A DNA stretch of 12,746 nt from Bacteroidota bacterium. Lineage in GTDB: Bacteria > Bacteroidota > Bacteroidia > UKL13-3. Every line of letters begins with the position of its first letter. Positions within the stretch are counted from its first letter, which is position 1. Positions 1 to 8,059 of this stretch are shown piece by piece. The stretch is from positions 1 to 12,746 of the forward strand of contig CANHRW010000038.1 of NCBI GenBank assembly GCA_947462865.1, given 5' to 3'. The position numbers and the translations under genes were made by a program. The notes beneath the pieces were generated by a model, which did no database searches, was not told where the DNA came from, and saw only the letters and a list, made by a program, of their open reading frames with translations.

Positions 1-2016
1 ACCTATGCGCTTGATGAATGGATTTTTCAATTGGGTTTTGCAAAGGAGAAACTGTTGTCACATTTTAAAACCCCAAATTTAAAAGGGTATGGCATAGAAG
101 AGTTGCCTTTGGCTATATTGTCGGCAGGTGTTTGTATGCATTATTTAGCCGAAACTCATCATGAACAAGTTGCACATATTCAGTCTATATCAAGAATCAA
201 TGAAGAAAAGTACGTTTGGTTAGACCGATTTACCATACGTAATTTAGAATTGCTGCACAGTTCATCGGATCAAGGTGTTTCATTGCTTCAAGTGATTGAT
301 AAAACAGTTACACCAATTGGAGCCAGAATGTTGAGGAAATGGTTGGTAATGCCATTAAAAGATTTGGAGGCCATACAATACCGCCTAGATTTTACTGCTG
401 TTGCACTGCAATTACCTCTCATTAGAAAGCAAATTATAGATTCATTAAAAGAATTGGGCGACTTAGAAAGAATGGTTTCAAAACTAGCCATGCGCCGAAT
501 TGGTCCCAAAGAGTTGCAACAACTCAACCGATCTATCAAGTTAATAGCTCCCATTTTAGATTGCTTGAATGCCTCAGAAAATGAGCGCTTCAAGCAAGTC
601 GCTTCACAACTTAAAAATTGTTCCGAATCAATTGCCATTATAGATAAGTATTTACAAATTGATCCGCCATTGTTGTTAAATAAAGGGAATGTTATCAATG
701 ATGGGGTAAATAGTCAGCTCGATGAACTAAGAAAAATTGCTTTTGGAGGCAAAGATTATTTATTGCAATTACAACAGAAAGAACAACAAGCAACAGGAAT
801 TCCCAGCTTGAAGATTTCTTTCAACAATGTATTTGGTTACTACTTAGAAGTGACCAATGTGCACAAAGACAAAGTGCCTGTAAATTGGATGCGAAAACAA
901 ACACTTACCAATGCCGAGCGATATATTACTGAAGAACTCAAACAATACGAAGAACAAATTTTAGGAGCTGAAGATAAAATTGCAGGCATTGAAGAAAAAT
1001 TGTACAACGAATTGTTGCACCTATTACAAGATGCAGTTCCTGTAATTCAACACAATGCATTGGTTCTTGCTCAAATTGATTGTCTTTTTGCATTTGCAGA
1101 ATTGGCAATTGCAAACAAATACAATCAACCCCTCATTCATGAAGGTACTGTGCTCGAATTAAAATCAGCCAGACATCCAGTTATTGAACAGCAACTGCCT
1201 AAAGGAGAAAAATACATTGCCAATGATTTGTTATTGGATCAAGAACTTCAACAAATTATGGTGCTCACAGGGCCAAATATGTCGGGTAAATCAGCCATTT
1301 TAAGACAAACTGCATTGTGTGTGTTAATGGCTCAAATAGGTTGTTTTGTGCCTGCTGAATCTGCTCAAATTCCATTGGTAGATAAAATTTTTACCAGAGT
1401 TGGAGCCAATGATAATTTAGCAGCAGGAGAAAGTACTTTTATGGTTGAAATGCTTGAAACTGCTAGTATTTTAAATAATTTAAGCCCTAAAAGTTTGATA
1501 TTATTAGATGAATTAGGACGCGGTACTTCAACATATGATGGTATATCTTTGGCTTGGGCTATTACGGAATATTTAAACAAGCATCCTTACAAGCCTAAAA
1601 CATTGTTTGCAACACATTATCACGAGCTCAATGAATTAGCGTCGAATCAAAATGGCATTTGTAATTATCATGTCAGTGTGAAAGAACAAGACAATAAAGT
1701 GATATTTTTAAGAAAGCTTACCAAAGGGGGCAGCGAGCATAGCTTTGGAATACATGTTGCTAAAATGGCTGGTGTTCCTCAATTGATTTTAAAAAGGGCA
1801 GATGAACTTTTAAAAGAATTAGAAAAAAATAGGGGACAAAAACAAGGACACAGTCTGTTAAAAAAGAAAGACCCTACTATGCAATTGAATATGTTTCAAA
1901 TTAACGACCCCGTATTGAATGCCATTCGTTTACAATTAGAAGAATTGGACTTGAATCAGCTGTCTCCAATAGAAGCATTACTGAAGTTAAATGAAATCAA
2001 ACAACTTTTAAATTAA
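1..2016 (+). CDS. mutS: DNA mismatch repair protein MutS (5' end outside window)
   Basis: MutS recognises mismatches and small loops as a dimer and recruits MutL using ATP. The reading frame is already open at base 1, so this is the C-terminal 671 residues of a protein usually near 870 residues; the mismatch-reading domain I with its Phe-x-Glu motif lies upstream. Visible residues (numbered from base 1) cover the end of the connector, the helical core/lever and clamp (about 60-390) and the ABC-type ATPase. The ATPase shows Walker A GPNMSGKS (424-431), Walker B with signature LLDELGRGTST (501-511) and the His loop THYHE (538-542). Ser replaces the second Gly of the common NMGGKS. Near the C-terminus QLNMF (628-632) resembles a beta-clamp-binding motif, followed by the usual 'SPIEALLKLNEIK' tail. 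The next gene starts 4 nt after the stop. A TTG at 31 lies inside the gene and is not a start. The assignment is very secure. Confidence 0.97.
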   Translation, partial: TYALDEWIFQLGFAKEKLLSHFKTPNLKGYGIEELPLAILSAGVCMHYLAETHHEQVAHIQSISRINEEKYVWLDRFTIRNLELLHSSSDQGVSLLQVIDKTVTPIGARMLRKWLVMPLKDLEAIQYRLDFTAVALQLPLIRKQIIDSLKELGDLERMVSKLAMRRIGPKELQQLNRSIKLIAPILDCLNASENERFKQVASQLKNCSESIAIIDKYLQIDPPLLLNKGNVINDGVNSQLDELRKIAFGGKDYLLQLQQKEQQATGIPSLKISFNNVFGYYLEVTNVHKDKVPVNWMRKQTLTNAERYITEELKQYEEQILGAEDKIAGIEEKLYNELLHLLQDAVPVIQHNALVLAQIDCLFAFAELAIANKYNQPLIHEGTVLELKSARHPVIEQQLPKGEKYIANDLLLDQELQQIMVLTGPNMSGKSAILRQTALCVLMAQIGCFVPAESAQIPLVDKIFTRVGANDNLAAGESTFMVEMLETASILNNLSPKSLILLDELGRGTSTYDGISLAWAITEYLNKHPYKPKTLFATHYHELNELASNQNGICNYHVSVKEQDNKVIFLRKLTKGGSEHSFGIHVAKMAGVPQLILKRADELLKELEKNRGQKQGHSLLKKKDPTMQLNMFQINDPVLNAIRLQLEELDLNQLSPIEALLKLNEIKQLLN

Positions 2017-2020
2017 TCAT

Positions 2021-2488
2021 ATGAAAGTAAGCATACAATTGAAAAGTATCATAGCTGTTTTATTGTTTTTTTACATGAGTGAATTTGCATTCGCTCAAAC
2101 TAAATTTCCGGTTTCATTGCCATTTCAAAAGGTAAATAACTATTTTGTTTTGCATTCCATTCCTTCTGGTAAAACTAAATTATTAAAGATTACTTCACAA
2201 AAAGAGTTTGATGCCTATTTTGGAATGGCAACAACTATGGGTGAAGAAGGCAAACCTACTTCAATTGATTTCAATACGCATTTTGTATTGGCTATTATTT
2301 ATAGCTATACCAATCAATTGGTTGATTTGGTTCCTGTAAATGTCAATCAAACAGCCAAAAAGAAAGCCCAATTTCAATACCGATTTAAATCGAATGGAAC
2401 CCAGACAGCTATTCTAAGACCAACCGTCATGATTATGCTAAAAAAGGATTACAAAAAAATTGATTTTGAATTGCAACAAGTAAAATAA
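2021..2488 (+). CDS. Small secreted protein, possibly PrcB-like
   Basis: A 155-residue exported protein of uncertain function. Residues 1-25 form a classical signal peptide: a positively charged start, a hydrophobic core and an AFA-Q cleavage site, so the mature protein should be periplasmic or secreted. The rest is a small soluble domain with the pattern 'SQKEFDAYF ... IDFNTHFVLAIIY ... VDLVPVNV ... RPTVMIMLKK'. That order (a helix, then 'xDFxxxxVLA', then short strands) resembles the PrcB C-terminal fold described for protease-complex proteins, but I would not name it on this alone. The ATG lies 4 nt after the mutS stop, so it is probably cotranscribed with mutS; no functional link to repair is evident. 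A terminator follows directly. Confidence 0.8.
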   Translation: MKVSIQLKSIIAVLLFFYMSEFAFAQTKFPVSLPFQKVNNYFVLHSIPSGKTKLLKITSQKEFDAYFGMATTMGEEGKPTSIDFNTHFVLAIIYSYTNQLVDLVPVNVNQTAKKKAQFQYRFKSNGTQTAILRPTVMIMLKKDYKKIDFELQQVK

Positions 2489-2489
2489 G

Positions 2490-2524
2490 CACCCACTATT
2501 GTGTTAATCCGATAGGGTGTTTTT
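2490..2524. terminator. Intrinsic terminator between convergent genes
   Basis: CACCC (2490-2494) pairs with GGGTG (2515-2519) and TAT (2497-2499) with ATA (2512-2514), leaving a two-base bulge and a 12-base loop. TTTTT (2520-2524) follows on the plus strand. It directly follows the stop of the small secreted protein gene and contains the stop codon of the convergent DUF6629-like gene. Read on the minus strand, the stem is followed by a weaker T-rich run, so it may act in both directions, mainly on the plus strand. Confidence 0.55.
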
Positions 2525-3178
2525 AACTTCATTTTTAGCTGATAACTGTATGAAGTAATAGATAAATCCGCTCAAAATTGCTGCAAAAAAGCACCATGTA
2601 CTCGGCAAGGCATGCTCGAAAAATACAAATGCCAATACCAAACTTATTAAATTAGCTGTAGCAAACACATACATTTTTTTACTGCTACTCAAAAACAAAG
2701 GAACCAAAGTACATACTCCATATATTATCTCTTGAACGATGGTTAACTTTTCGTTTTGAATTGGAATGGCCAGTTTGTAATCAATATGGAAACTAGAAAT
2801 GTACGCCAATGGCTCATTGTTTAATAGATGAAAAATTGATATGAGTGCTGTTGAAATACCTAAAATCAATGTGATTAAAATGGCAATTTTTTTCCATTTG
2901 ACAGTTTCAATTTGATACATACTCAATGGAATGAGAATAGGCCAAATAGACCATGCAAAAAGTAAAAATACTTTGGTAAAATAGGGGAGCAAATAAGCCT
3001 GTTCAGAATTGTTTAAGCCGTTCCAGATGAAACCTTCAGCAGCTTGCTGTATGGCAAAAAGAACAGGTACAGTTCCAAAATAACGGTACTGATTATTCCA
3101 AGAAGATTTTACTGTAAAAACGGATATTGTGCCTATTACAGCAGCTGCTGTAAAACTTGCACTTGCAGAAAAACACAT
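2504..3178 (-). CDS. DUF6629-like multispanning membrane protein
   Basis: A 224-residue integral membrane protein with about seven hydrophobic segments. It starts with the distinctive MCFSASASF and carries FAIQQAAEG at 41-49, then a WSIWP-containing segment (76-80) and a late helix with FEHALPSTWCF (187-197). This layout (MCFSA start, 'lFaiQQ..EG' in the second helix, late conserved His and Trp) matches the uncharacterised family DUF6629 as I recall it; function is unknown. There is no cleavable signal peptide, because the first helix includes the MCFS start. The gene begins 21 nt after the Omp28-like lipoprotein gene, so the two are probably one minus-strand transcript. The family name is moderately sure and the membrane topology is clear. 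Confidence 0.8.
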   Translation of the reverse strand: MCFSASASFTAAAVIGTISVFTVKSSWNNQYRYFGTVPVLFAIQQAAEGFIWNGLNNSEQAYLLPYFTKVFLLFAWSIWPILIPLSMYQIETVKWKKIAILITLILGISTALISIFHLLNNEPLAYISSFHIDYKLAIPIQNEKLTIVQEIIYGVCTLVPLFLSSSKKMYVFATANLISLVLAFVFFEHALPSTWCFFAAILSGFIYYFIQLSAKNEVKNTLSD

Positions 3179-3199
3179 ATTTAGCGTGATTGAATCATG

Positions 3200-4036
3200 T
3201 TAATCGAACAACTGACTTTTACCAACCTCAACGCCTTGTACATTCAATATTTGGTGAGTAGTACTTGAATTCCCAATGACATTGATAAAAGCTACAACTT
3301 TTAAATGGGATGTTTTATATGCTCCAATGTCAATCTTATCATAAATCTTTAAAGCATAACTGCCGGAATTCAGTTGAATACTATCTCCCAAGGGTCTACT
3401 AATTACTTTTCTCAAAACATGTTGGTGGAAATAAGGATTGCTAGGTGCACCAATTTGATTTTGAGCTTGAACACTGTCTTCCAATAAATATACCGTTAAA
3501 CGGGTGTCTCTTGAATCAGTTGTTTTGAATCCGGTGTGAATTTTTAAAGTCAATTGGTTATCTGCAACACTTGTTTCTATAGCTAATCCAATTTTAGCCG
3601 TTTGTAGTTGACTGGCATCCATTAATCGAACTGCGTTGGTTTCCCAATTTGCTCGGCTGTAAACAACCATTCCATCTTGGCCATTGTTAGTGGCCAAAGC
3701 CGGAACCCTATTTATTGCCGCCCTCGGATAACCAGCTATGCCACCCAAATGTGCTTTCAGTTGATTGAGTTGATCTATTTCAAGCCAATCTCCTTGATGA
3801 ACGGCAGCTGCTACTATTTTATTTGGGTACTTACTGATTGTTTCATGCATCATTTTGGCACCATCAGGGCAATTGACACACCATTCACCTGTAAATTCTT
3901 CTAATAACACTTTTTGCGTAAAACCTTCTGGAATAGATGGCGTATTGTTTTCAACGATAACTGTTTTACTGGTTTCTTTCTTACAAGCAAGAAAGAAACT
4001 TGAAATACATAAAACATAGAGCGATATTTTTTTCAT
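3200..4036 (-). CDS. Omp28-like lipoprotein with thioredoxin-type CxxC
   Basis: A 278-residue lipoprotein. MKKISLYVLC is followed by a hydrophobic stretch and the lipobox FLAC with acylated Cys18, so the protein should be anchored in the inner or outer membrane. Residues about 41-110 look like a thioredoxin-type fold: LLEEFTGEWCVNCPDGA, with the CxxC pair at C53 and C56, then AAAVHQGDW and the GYPRA loop (cis-Pro position P104). This combination is typical of Omp28-related proteins of Bacteroidota. The rest (about 140-278) looks beta-rich and may form an Ig-like or partner-binding domain. The CxxC suggests thiol redox activity outside the cytoplasm, but neither substrate nor partner can be read from sequence. 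It is the first gene of a probable pair with the DUF6629-like gene. The cytochrome-like gene upstream is separated by a terminator. Confidence 0.85.
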   Translation of the reverse strand: MKKISLYVLCISSFFLACKKETSKTVIVENNTPSIPEGFTQKVLLEEFTGEWCVNCPDGAKMMHETISKYPNKIVAAAVHQGDWLEIDQLNQLKAHLGGIAGYPRAAINRVPALATNNGQDGMVVYSRANWETNAVRLMDASQLQTAKIGLAIETSVADNQLTLKIHTGFKTTDSRDTRLTVYLLEDSVQAQNQIGAPSNPYFHQHVLRKVISRPLGDSIQLNSGSYALKIYDKIDIGAYKTSHLKVVAFINVIGNSSTTHQILNVQGVEVGKSQLFD

Positions 4037-4100
4037 AGTTGTTCAATATAACCCCAAATTCAACGAATACCTAATTTCAATATTCAGCTCCTGTAACGGC

Positions 4101-4134
4101 AAAAAAAAGACCAACAGAATTGTCGGTCTTTTTT
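4101..4134 (-). terminator. Strong minus-strand intrinsic terminator
   Basis: On the minus strand, GACCGACA pairs with TGTTGGTC across a four-base loop (ATTC) and is followed by eight T residues. All eight pairs form in minus-strand RNA, with one G-U wobble; in plus-strand RNA the same position is an A-C mismatch. It sits just downstream of the minus-strand gene ending at 4154, so it ends that transcript before the Omp28-like gene. Confidence 0.85.
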
Positions 4135-4153
4135 AGTGTTTGATAAATAACCC

Positions 4154-4600
4154 TTAAAATCTAAACAGTGGCGTTTGTTGCCAAGGAATCATATACAATA
4201 CCAACAACAATGCAATGCCATTTAATAGCAAAGTTCTTTTGTGTTTGTCTTCATCGGCATAAGCTTTTTTAACTCGGATTCTGGCAACCTGAATCAACAC
4301 CACAGCCAATATCATTGCAATCGGATGCTCAACCAATTGTGCTCTCTTTACTTTATCTTTCATGGTGGCAGCCATGTCTTGCATTAATTCGGCAATAACA
4401 GGACTGGTAATTAGCAAAATAATTCCAATTAACAATTGGGTATGGGCCAATGCCACTAAGATGCCACCTATTTTTTTATCAGTTGGTGAATAGGGTGTGT
4501 TTTTTTGTGAACCCATGAACGATTTGAACACAACAGTTAATAAGGTTCCTAAAAATAGCCACCTCAATAAATTGTGCAAAGCAAGTAATGTGATGTACAT
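4154..4600 (-). CDS. Four-helix membrane protein with conserved-looking histidines (putative b-type cytochrome-like)
   Basis: A 148-residue membrane protein with four hydrophobic segments (about 5-25, 44-66, 90-110 and 121-140). A histidine lies in or beside each: H9 (LHNLLRW), H53 (AHTQLLIG), H92 (VEHPIAM) and H120 (KHKRTLL). Similar small proteins in Bacteroidota are sometimes annotated as 'cytochrome B', and the arrangement would suit haem or metal binding inside a four-helix bundle. There is no CxxCH motif, so c-type haem is not involved. Binding is inferred from residue placement only. It is monocistronic, with a good terminator downstream and a possible TAnnTTTG promoter just upstream. 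It is divergent from comEC with 64 nt between the starts. Confidence 0.75.
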   Translation of the reverse strand: MYITLLALHNLLRWLFLGTLLTVVFKSFMGSQKNTPYSPTDKKIGGILVALAHTQLLIGIILLITSPVIAELMQDMAATMKDKVKRAQLVEHPIAMILAVVLIQVARIRVKKAYADEDKHKRTLLLNGIALLLVLYMIPWQQTPLFRF

Positions 4601-4613
4601 AGTTTTTTTATTT

Positions 4614-4621
4614 CAAAGCTA
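4614..4621 (-). promoter_or_regulatory. Possible -7 promoter element for the four-helix membrane protein gene
   Basis: Read on the minus strand this is TAGCTTTG, an exact match to the Bacteroidota -7 consensus TAnnTTTG, 13 nt before the ATG at 4600. The following leader is A-rich, as is common in this phylum. No TTG lies at the expected 17-23 nt upstream (only CTG at 22 nt), so the -33 element is weak or absent. Confidence 0.35.
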
Positions 4622-4664
4622 CAATTCTACTAACTTCAAAAAACAGATAGTTATGCACTAAGTT

Positions 4665-6596
4665 ATGTTTGATGTATTTTGGTTTAGATTTCCTCTGTTG
4701 AGAAGCCTGTTTGCATTGGTTTTAGGCATTTATGTTCAGTCAATATTTTTGATTTCAGGTCTATTTATTGCTGTTATGGGAGTCCTTAATATTGCTTTGA
4801 TAGTGTTGCTCCATTTTAAAAAAAATGGATTGAACCAATCAGTTTATAAGGGATTTGTATTGAATGTGTTTGTCTTGATAGTTGGCATGGGAATTTTACA
4901 ATTAGAACATAACCAATCTCAACAATTTTATACTTTAGTGAATGATAAAAAGCCAGCTTATATTCAAGTTGAAAACAAAACAATGGCTTCAAATGGTAAT
5001 TTTCAATACAGTGTAGGTCTTTTTTTGCAAATTAAGGTAGACCAGAAATTTCAAAGAATAGGGAGTCTATTGCTCAAAAAAATTGATTGTCCAGATACTT
5101 GTTTGACAATTGGATCTTGCATAGCATTTGACATGAAAAAAGTTTCATTTTTTCAAAATACAGGCAATCCCCATGAATTTAATTTTGCTAATTATTACCT
5201 GAAAAAAGGTATTTATGGACAAATCTATCACCTACAAAAGCCTACTATTCTTTATAAAGCACCATATGTTTCTTTTAAAAACTGTATTGTCAATGCACAA
5301 ATTTATTTAAGAAGATTGATCCAATTAAAAATGCCAGCAGTTTCTGTAAGCGGGGTTTTATTGGCTTTAATTGATGGAGATGATTCATTGATTCCGAAGC
5401 AACTTCTGAATGCCTATGCCTCAACTGGCACCTTACATGTTTTGGCTGTCAGTGGTATGCATGTTGGATTGATATATGCTTTAATAGGTTTTGCTTTGTT
5501 TTGGATGAAATTACCTGCTTTCAAAATACCCAAATTATTATTGCAACTTACTTTGGTATGGTTATATGCCATTTTATGTGGTTTTTCGCCTTCAATTATT
5601 AGGGCTGCAATCATGATAAGTTTACATGCTTTTGCAGCTTGTACAGATAGACCTCAGCAACAAATCAATGTGTTGTTTTCAAGTGCATTTCTAATGTTGT
5701 TTTTAAACCCCAATTTACTGTTCGATGCTGGTTTTCAACTTAGTTTTTGTGCTGTTTTGGGATTATTAACTTTATACCAGCCAATTTATAGAATTTGTTC
5801 TATAGACAATAAATGGGTTATACCTGTTTGGAAATTAAGCGCAGCCTCAATAGCAGCTCAATTGGCTACATTGCCATTAGCAGTATATCATTTTCATCAG
5901 TTCCCAATGCTTTTTTTACCTGCTAATTTATTGGTTGTTCCTGTTTGTACGCTTTGTATATATTGGGGATTGTTATTGGTTTCAATACCTAATTTACCTG
6001 ATGCAATTTGGAATGCTTTGGCATCAACAATTGAGTTGATCAATCAATTTACCCTTCATTTGGCTGCATTTAGATGGGTAAAAATTGACTACTTGTATTT
6101 GAGTGAATCTGGTGCTATTATTTTTGCAATGGCAATTGTGGGCATAGTTATATCTATTAAAAACAAATCGGGCTTGTTTTTGCAATTAGCAATTTGTTGT
6201 TTTTTGCTTATACAAATTCAACTATTCGTTAAAAAGTATGCAATTTATACACATCCATTTATTAGGGTTTATGCTTACAACAATCATCCTTGCTTAGCCA
6301 TAGTGGCTGGAATGCAGTCAGTAATAGTAACCGATTCTGTTTGCAGTATAGAAAAACCATTTACGATGGGCTTAAAATTAGATGGCATTTATACTTGTAA
6401 CATTGTTAAAATCAAACAAAATTCGCCAAGCATTCATATCAAAAATTACTCTTTTAATTATGAATTCAAGCTCAATCGGTGGTTACTGCAAATCAATGAA
6501 CCCAAAGGCATAGAGCTTACAAATCTTCATCAAAAGAAAAGCCTCGGTCATTGGTTGCTCTCTAGAAATACTCCTTTTGAACTTTTTTTGTATTAA
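4665..6596 (+). CDS. comEC: ComEC/Rec2-family DNA uptake channel protein
   Basis: ComEC forms the inner-membrane channel that carries one DNA strand into the cytoplasm during natural transformation. This 643-residue protein starts with hydrophobic helices (about 10-80), then a DUF4131-type extracytoplasmic segment (about 85-190) that ends in the usual 'NPHEFNFANYYLKKGIYGQ' (168-186). The polytopic Competence domain (about 225-500) contains HVLAVSGMHVG (258-268), SPSIIRAAIM (308-317) and FDAGFQLSFCAV (353-364), all hallmarks of the family. After the last helix (about 504-522) some 120 residues remain, without the HxHxDH metal site of the metallo-beta-lactamase-like domain found in longer ComEC proteins. 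The start is the first ATG in frame, with no obvious Shine-Dalgarno sequence. The crotonase gene follows after 3 nt. The family is sure; active competence is not shown by this gene alone. Confidence 0.93.
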   Translation: MFDVFWFRFPLLRSLFALVLGIYVQSIFLISGLFIAVMGVLNIALIVLLHFKKNGLNQSVYKGFVLNVFVLIVGMGILQLEHNQSQQFYTLVNDKKPAYIQVENKTMASNGNFQYSVGLFLQIKVDQKFQRIGSLLLKKIDCPDTCLTIGSCIAFDMKKVSFFQNTGNPHEFNFANYYLKKGIYGQIYHLQKPTILYKAPYVSFKNCIVNAQIYLRRLIQLKMPAVSVSGVLLALIDGDDSLIPKQLLNAYASTGTLHVLAVSGMHVGLIYALIGFALFWMKLPAFKIPKLLLQLTLVWLYAILCGFSPSIIRAAIMISLHAFAACTDRPQQQINVLFSSAFLMLFLNPNLLFDAGFQLSFCAVLGLLTLYQPIYRICSIDNKWVIPVWKLSAASIAAQLATLPLAVYHFHQFPMLFLPANLLVVPVCTLCIYWGLLLVSIPNLPDAIWNALASTIELINQFTLHLAAFRWVKIDYLYLSESGAIIFAMAIVGIVISIKNKSGLFLQLAICCFLLIQIQLFVKKYAIYTHPFIRVYAYNNHPCLAIVAGMQSVIVTDSVCSIEKPFTMGLKLDGIYTCNIVKIKQNSPSIHIKNYSFNYEFKLNRWLLQINEPKGIELTNLHQKKSLGHWLLSRNTPFELFLY

Positions 6597-6599
6597 ATT

Positions 6600-7376
6600 A
6601 TGCCCATGATTGAAGTTGAATGCAAAGATAGAATTGCGTGGATTTACCTAAATAGACCCGAAAAACGAAATGCCTTGTGCCAAGAATTGGTCTTGTTACT
6701 AAACAATGAAATTAAAAAACAATTGTCTGATAATGACTGTAGACTTATTGTAATAGGGGCTAGGGGATCAAGTTTTTGTTCAGGTGCCGATTTAGAAAGT
6801 ATCTTGCAATTACAAACGAATTCCTATGAAGAGAACCTGGCAGATTCTCAATTATTAAGAAGCCTGTTTCAATTGATATTTGAGTCTTCTAAACCAATTG
6901 TTTCTATGGTTCAAGGTGCTGCTTTTGCTGGTGGTTGTGGTTTGGCAACGATAACTGATTTTTGTTTTGCAAGTACCGAAGCCAAATTTGCATATACTGA
7001 AGTAAAAATTGGTTTCATTCCTGCTTTGGTGATGGTATTTTTAAAATACAAAATTTCAGGTCAACACCTAAGAAATTTATTGTTTACAGGAAATGTTATC
7101 TCAGCTAAAGAAGCACATGAAATTGGGCTCATTTCTCATCTTGTTCATGAACATCACAACATAGAAAGTCAAGTAGCAGAATTTGCGCATCAGTTAATTA
7201 ATCAAACCTCAGGAAATAGTTTTGCACTCACTAAACAATTGATGCTAGCAGCTAATGAAATGAATTTAAATGATGCCCTTGATTTAGCAGCTAAATCAAA
7301 CGCTCATGCCAGGTCTACTGATGATTGCAAAAAAGGAATTCATGCATTTATACATAAATTAAAAGTACAATGGTAA
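6600..7376 (+). CDS. Enoyl-CoA hydratase/isomerase (crotonase) family protein
   Basis: A 258-residue cytosolic enzyme of the crotonase superfamily, which acts on acyl-CoA thioesters. The family core is present: LNRPEKRNAL (17-26), the two oxyanion-hole stretches SSFCSGADL (57-65) and GAAFAGGCGL (106-115), and TEVKIGFIPA (133-142). The general acid/base Glu of the second position is present (E134). At the place of the first catalytic Glu of classical enoyl-CoA hydratase (GGGCELA) there is Gly114, so it is not a textbook hydratase. The TEV..G.IPA pattern is seen in methylglutaconyl-CoA hydratase-like (LiuC-type) members, which suggests leucine or related branched-chain breakdown, but this is only a possibility. 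It lies 3 nt after comEC and overlaps the next gene by 7 nt. A second ATG two codons downstream is also possible as start. Confidence 0.92.
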   Translation: MPMIEVECKDRIAWIYLNRPEKRNALCQELVLLLNNEIKKQLSDNDCRLIVIGARGSSFCSGADLESILQLQTNSYEENLADSQLLRSLFQLIFESSKPIVSMVQGAAFAGGCGLATITDFCFASTEAKFAYTEVKIGFIPALVMVFLKYKISGQHLRNLLFTGNVISAKEAHEIGLISHLVHEHHNIESQVAEFAHQLINQTSGNSFALTKQLMLAANEMNLNDALDLAAKSNAHARSTDDCKKGIHAFIHKLKVQW

Positions 7377-8059
7377 AGTGTTTTATAATGTTCTTTTTGT
7401 CTCTTTATTTTAATCTAGCATTTGCTCAAAATAGATTAAATGAAGGTAAAATTCTTTTTGATATTCATTATGAGGATGTGCCTATTCAATACCAATCAAA
7501 AGTTGAGCAATTGGCCAAAGATGCTGTGATTTATTTCAAGGGTAACAAAAGCAGAACTGAAATGGGAATTGGTATTTTTGGAAAGAACACAACCATAGTT
7601 GACAAAGATTCAAATACAGTTTATGTGTTATTAACTGTTTTTGGCAACCGTTTTGCACTCAAGAAAACCACTCAAGAATTGACTCAACTTAAAAATCCCA
7701 ATCAAACGATATTGAATCCTATCATGCTGCCTGATGAGAGACTAATTGCTGGGTTTAAATGCAAGCACTTGGTTTTAAAAACAGTTATACTTTCGGATAC
7801 TTTAGAAAGTCATTGTTGGTATTCGCCAGAGATTGCACCCATAAATTTTAACAACGACCCTAGTTTTGAAAAGATTGAAGGAATGGTGTTGGAGTTTTAT
7901 GTGCAAGCAGATCAGATGAAAATACATCTAAAAGCCAAAGAGGTGTTATCGGTTCCTATAGAGCATACTCAATTCAAAGTGCCCTTAAACTACCAAATGG
8001 TAGATGAAGCAGAATTGAATAAGCGCATGGAAGCAATCATGAATAAAAGCCGAGATTAG
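7370..8059 (+). CDS. Secreted DUF4412-like protein
   Basis: A 229-residue exported protein. Residues 1-19 form a signal peptide with cleavage at AFA-Q. The mature part follows the pattern seen in DUF4412-type proteins of Bacteroidota: EGKILFDIHYE (25-35), VIYFKGNKSRTEMGIGIFG (53-71) with IVDKD after it, IAGFKCKHLVLK, CWYSPEI, then EGMVLEFYV and a closing FKVPLNYQMV. The role is unknown; the fold is probably a periplasmic beta-rich, lipocalin-like or LolA-like domain, which is inference. The start ATG lies inside the stop region of the crotonase gene (ATGGTAA, 7370-7376), so translation is probably coupled. The stop overlaps the convergent MerR gene's stop by 4 nt (8056-8059). The family name is moderately sure; secretion is clear. 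Confidence 0.85.
   Translation: MVKCFIMFFLSLYFNLAFAQNRLNEGKILFDIHYEDVPIQYQSKVEQLAKDAVIYFKGNKSRTEMGIGIFGKNTTIVDKDSNTVYVLLTVFGNRFALKKTTQELTQLKNPNQTILNPIMLPDERLIAGFKCKHLVLKTVILSDTLESHCWYSPEIAPINFNNDPSFEKIEGMVLEFYVQADQMKIHLKAKEVLSVPIEHTQFKVPLNYQMVDEAELNKRMEAIMNKSRD

Noticed and set aside
288..698. A 136-codon open frame antisense to mutS
   Set aside because: It lies wholly inside a clearly conserved mutS region and its product resembles nothing; AT-rich genes often leave such open antisense frames. The same holds for antisense frames at 1365-1580, 5414-5614, 9431-9628, 10620-10805 and 12291-12473 and the sense-opposite frame at 3677-3904.
4055..4062. TGAATTTG on the minus strand as a promoter for the Omp28-like gene
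   Set aside because: The second base of the consensus is wrong and the upstream TTG is at 15 nt, outside the usual 17-23 nt range.
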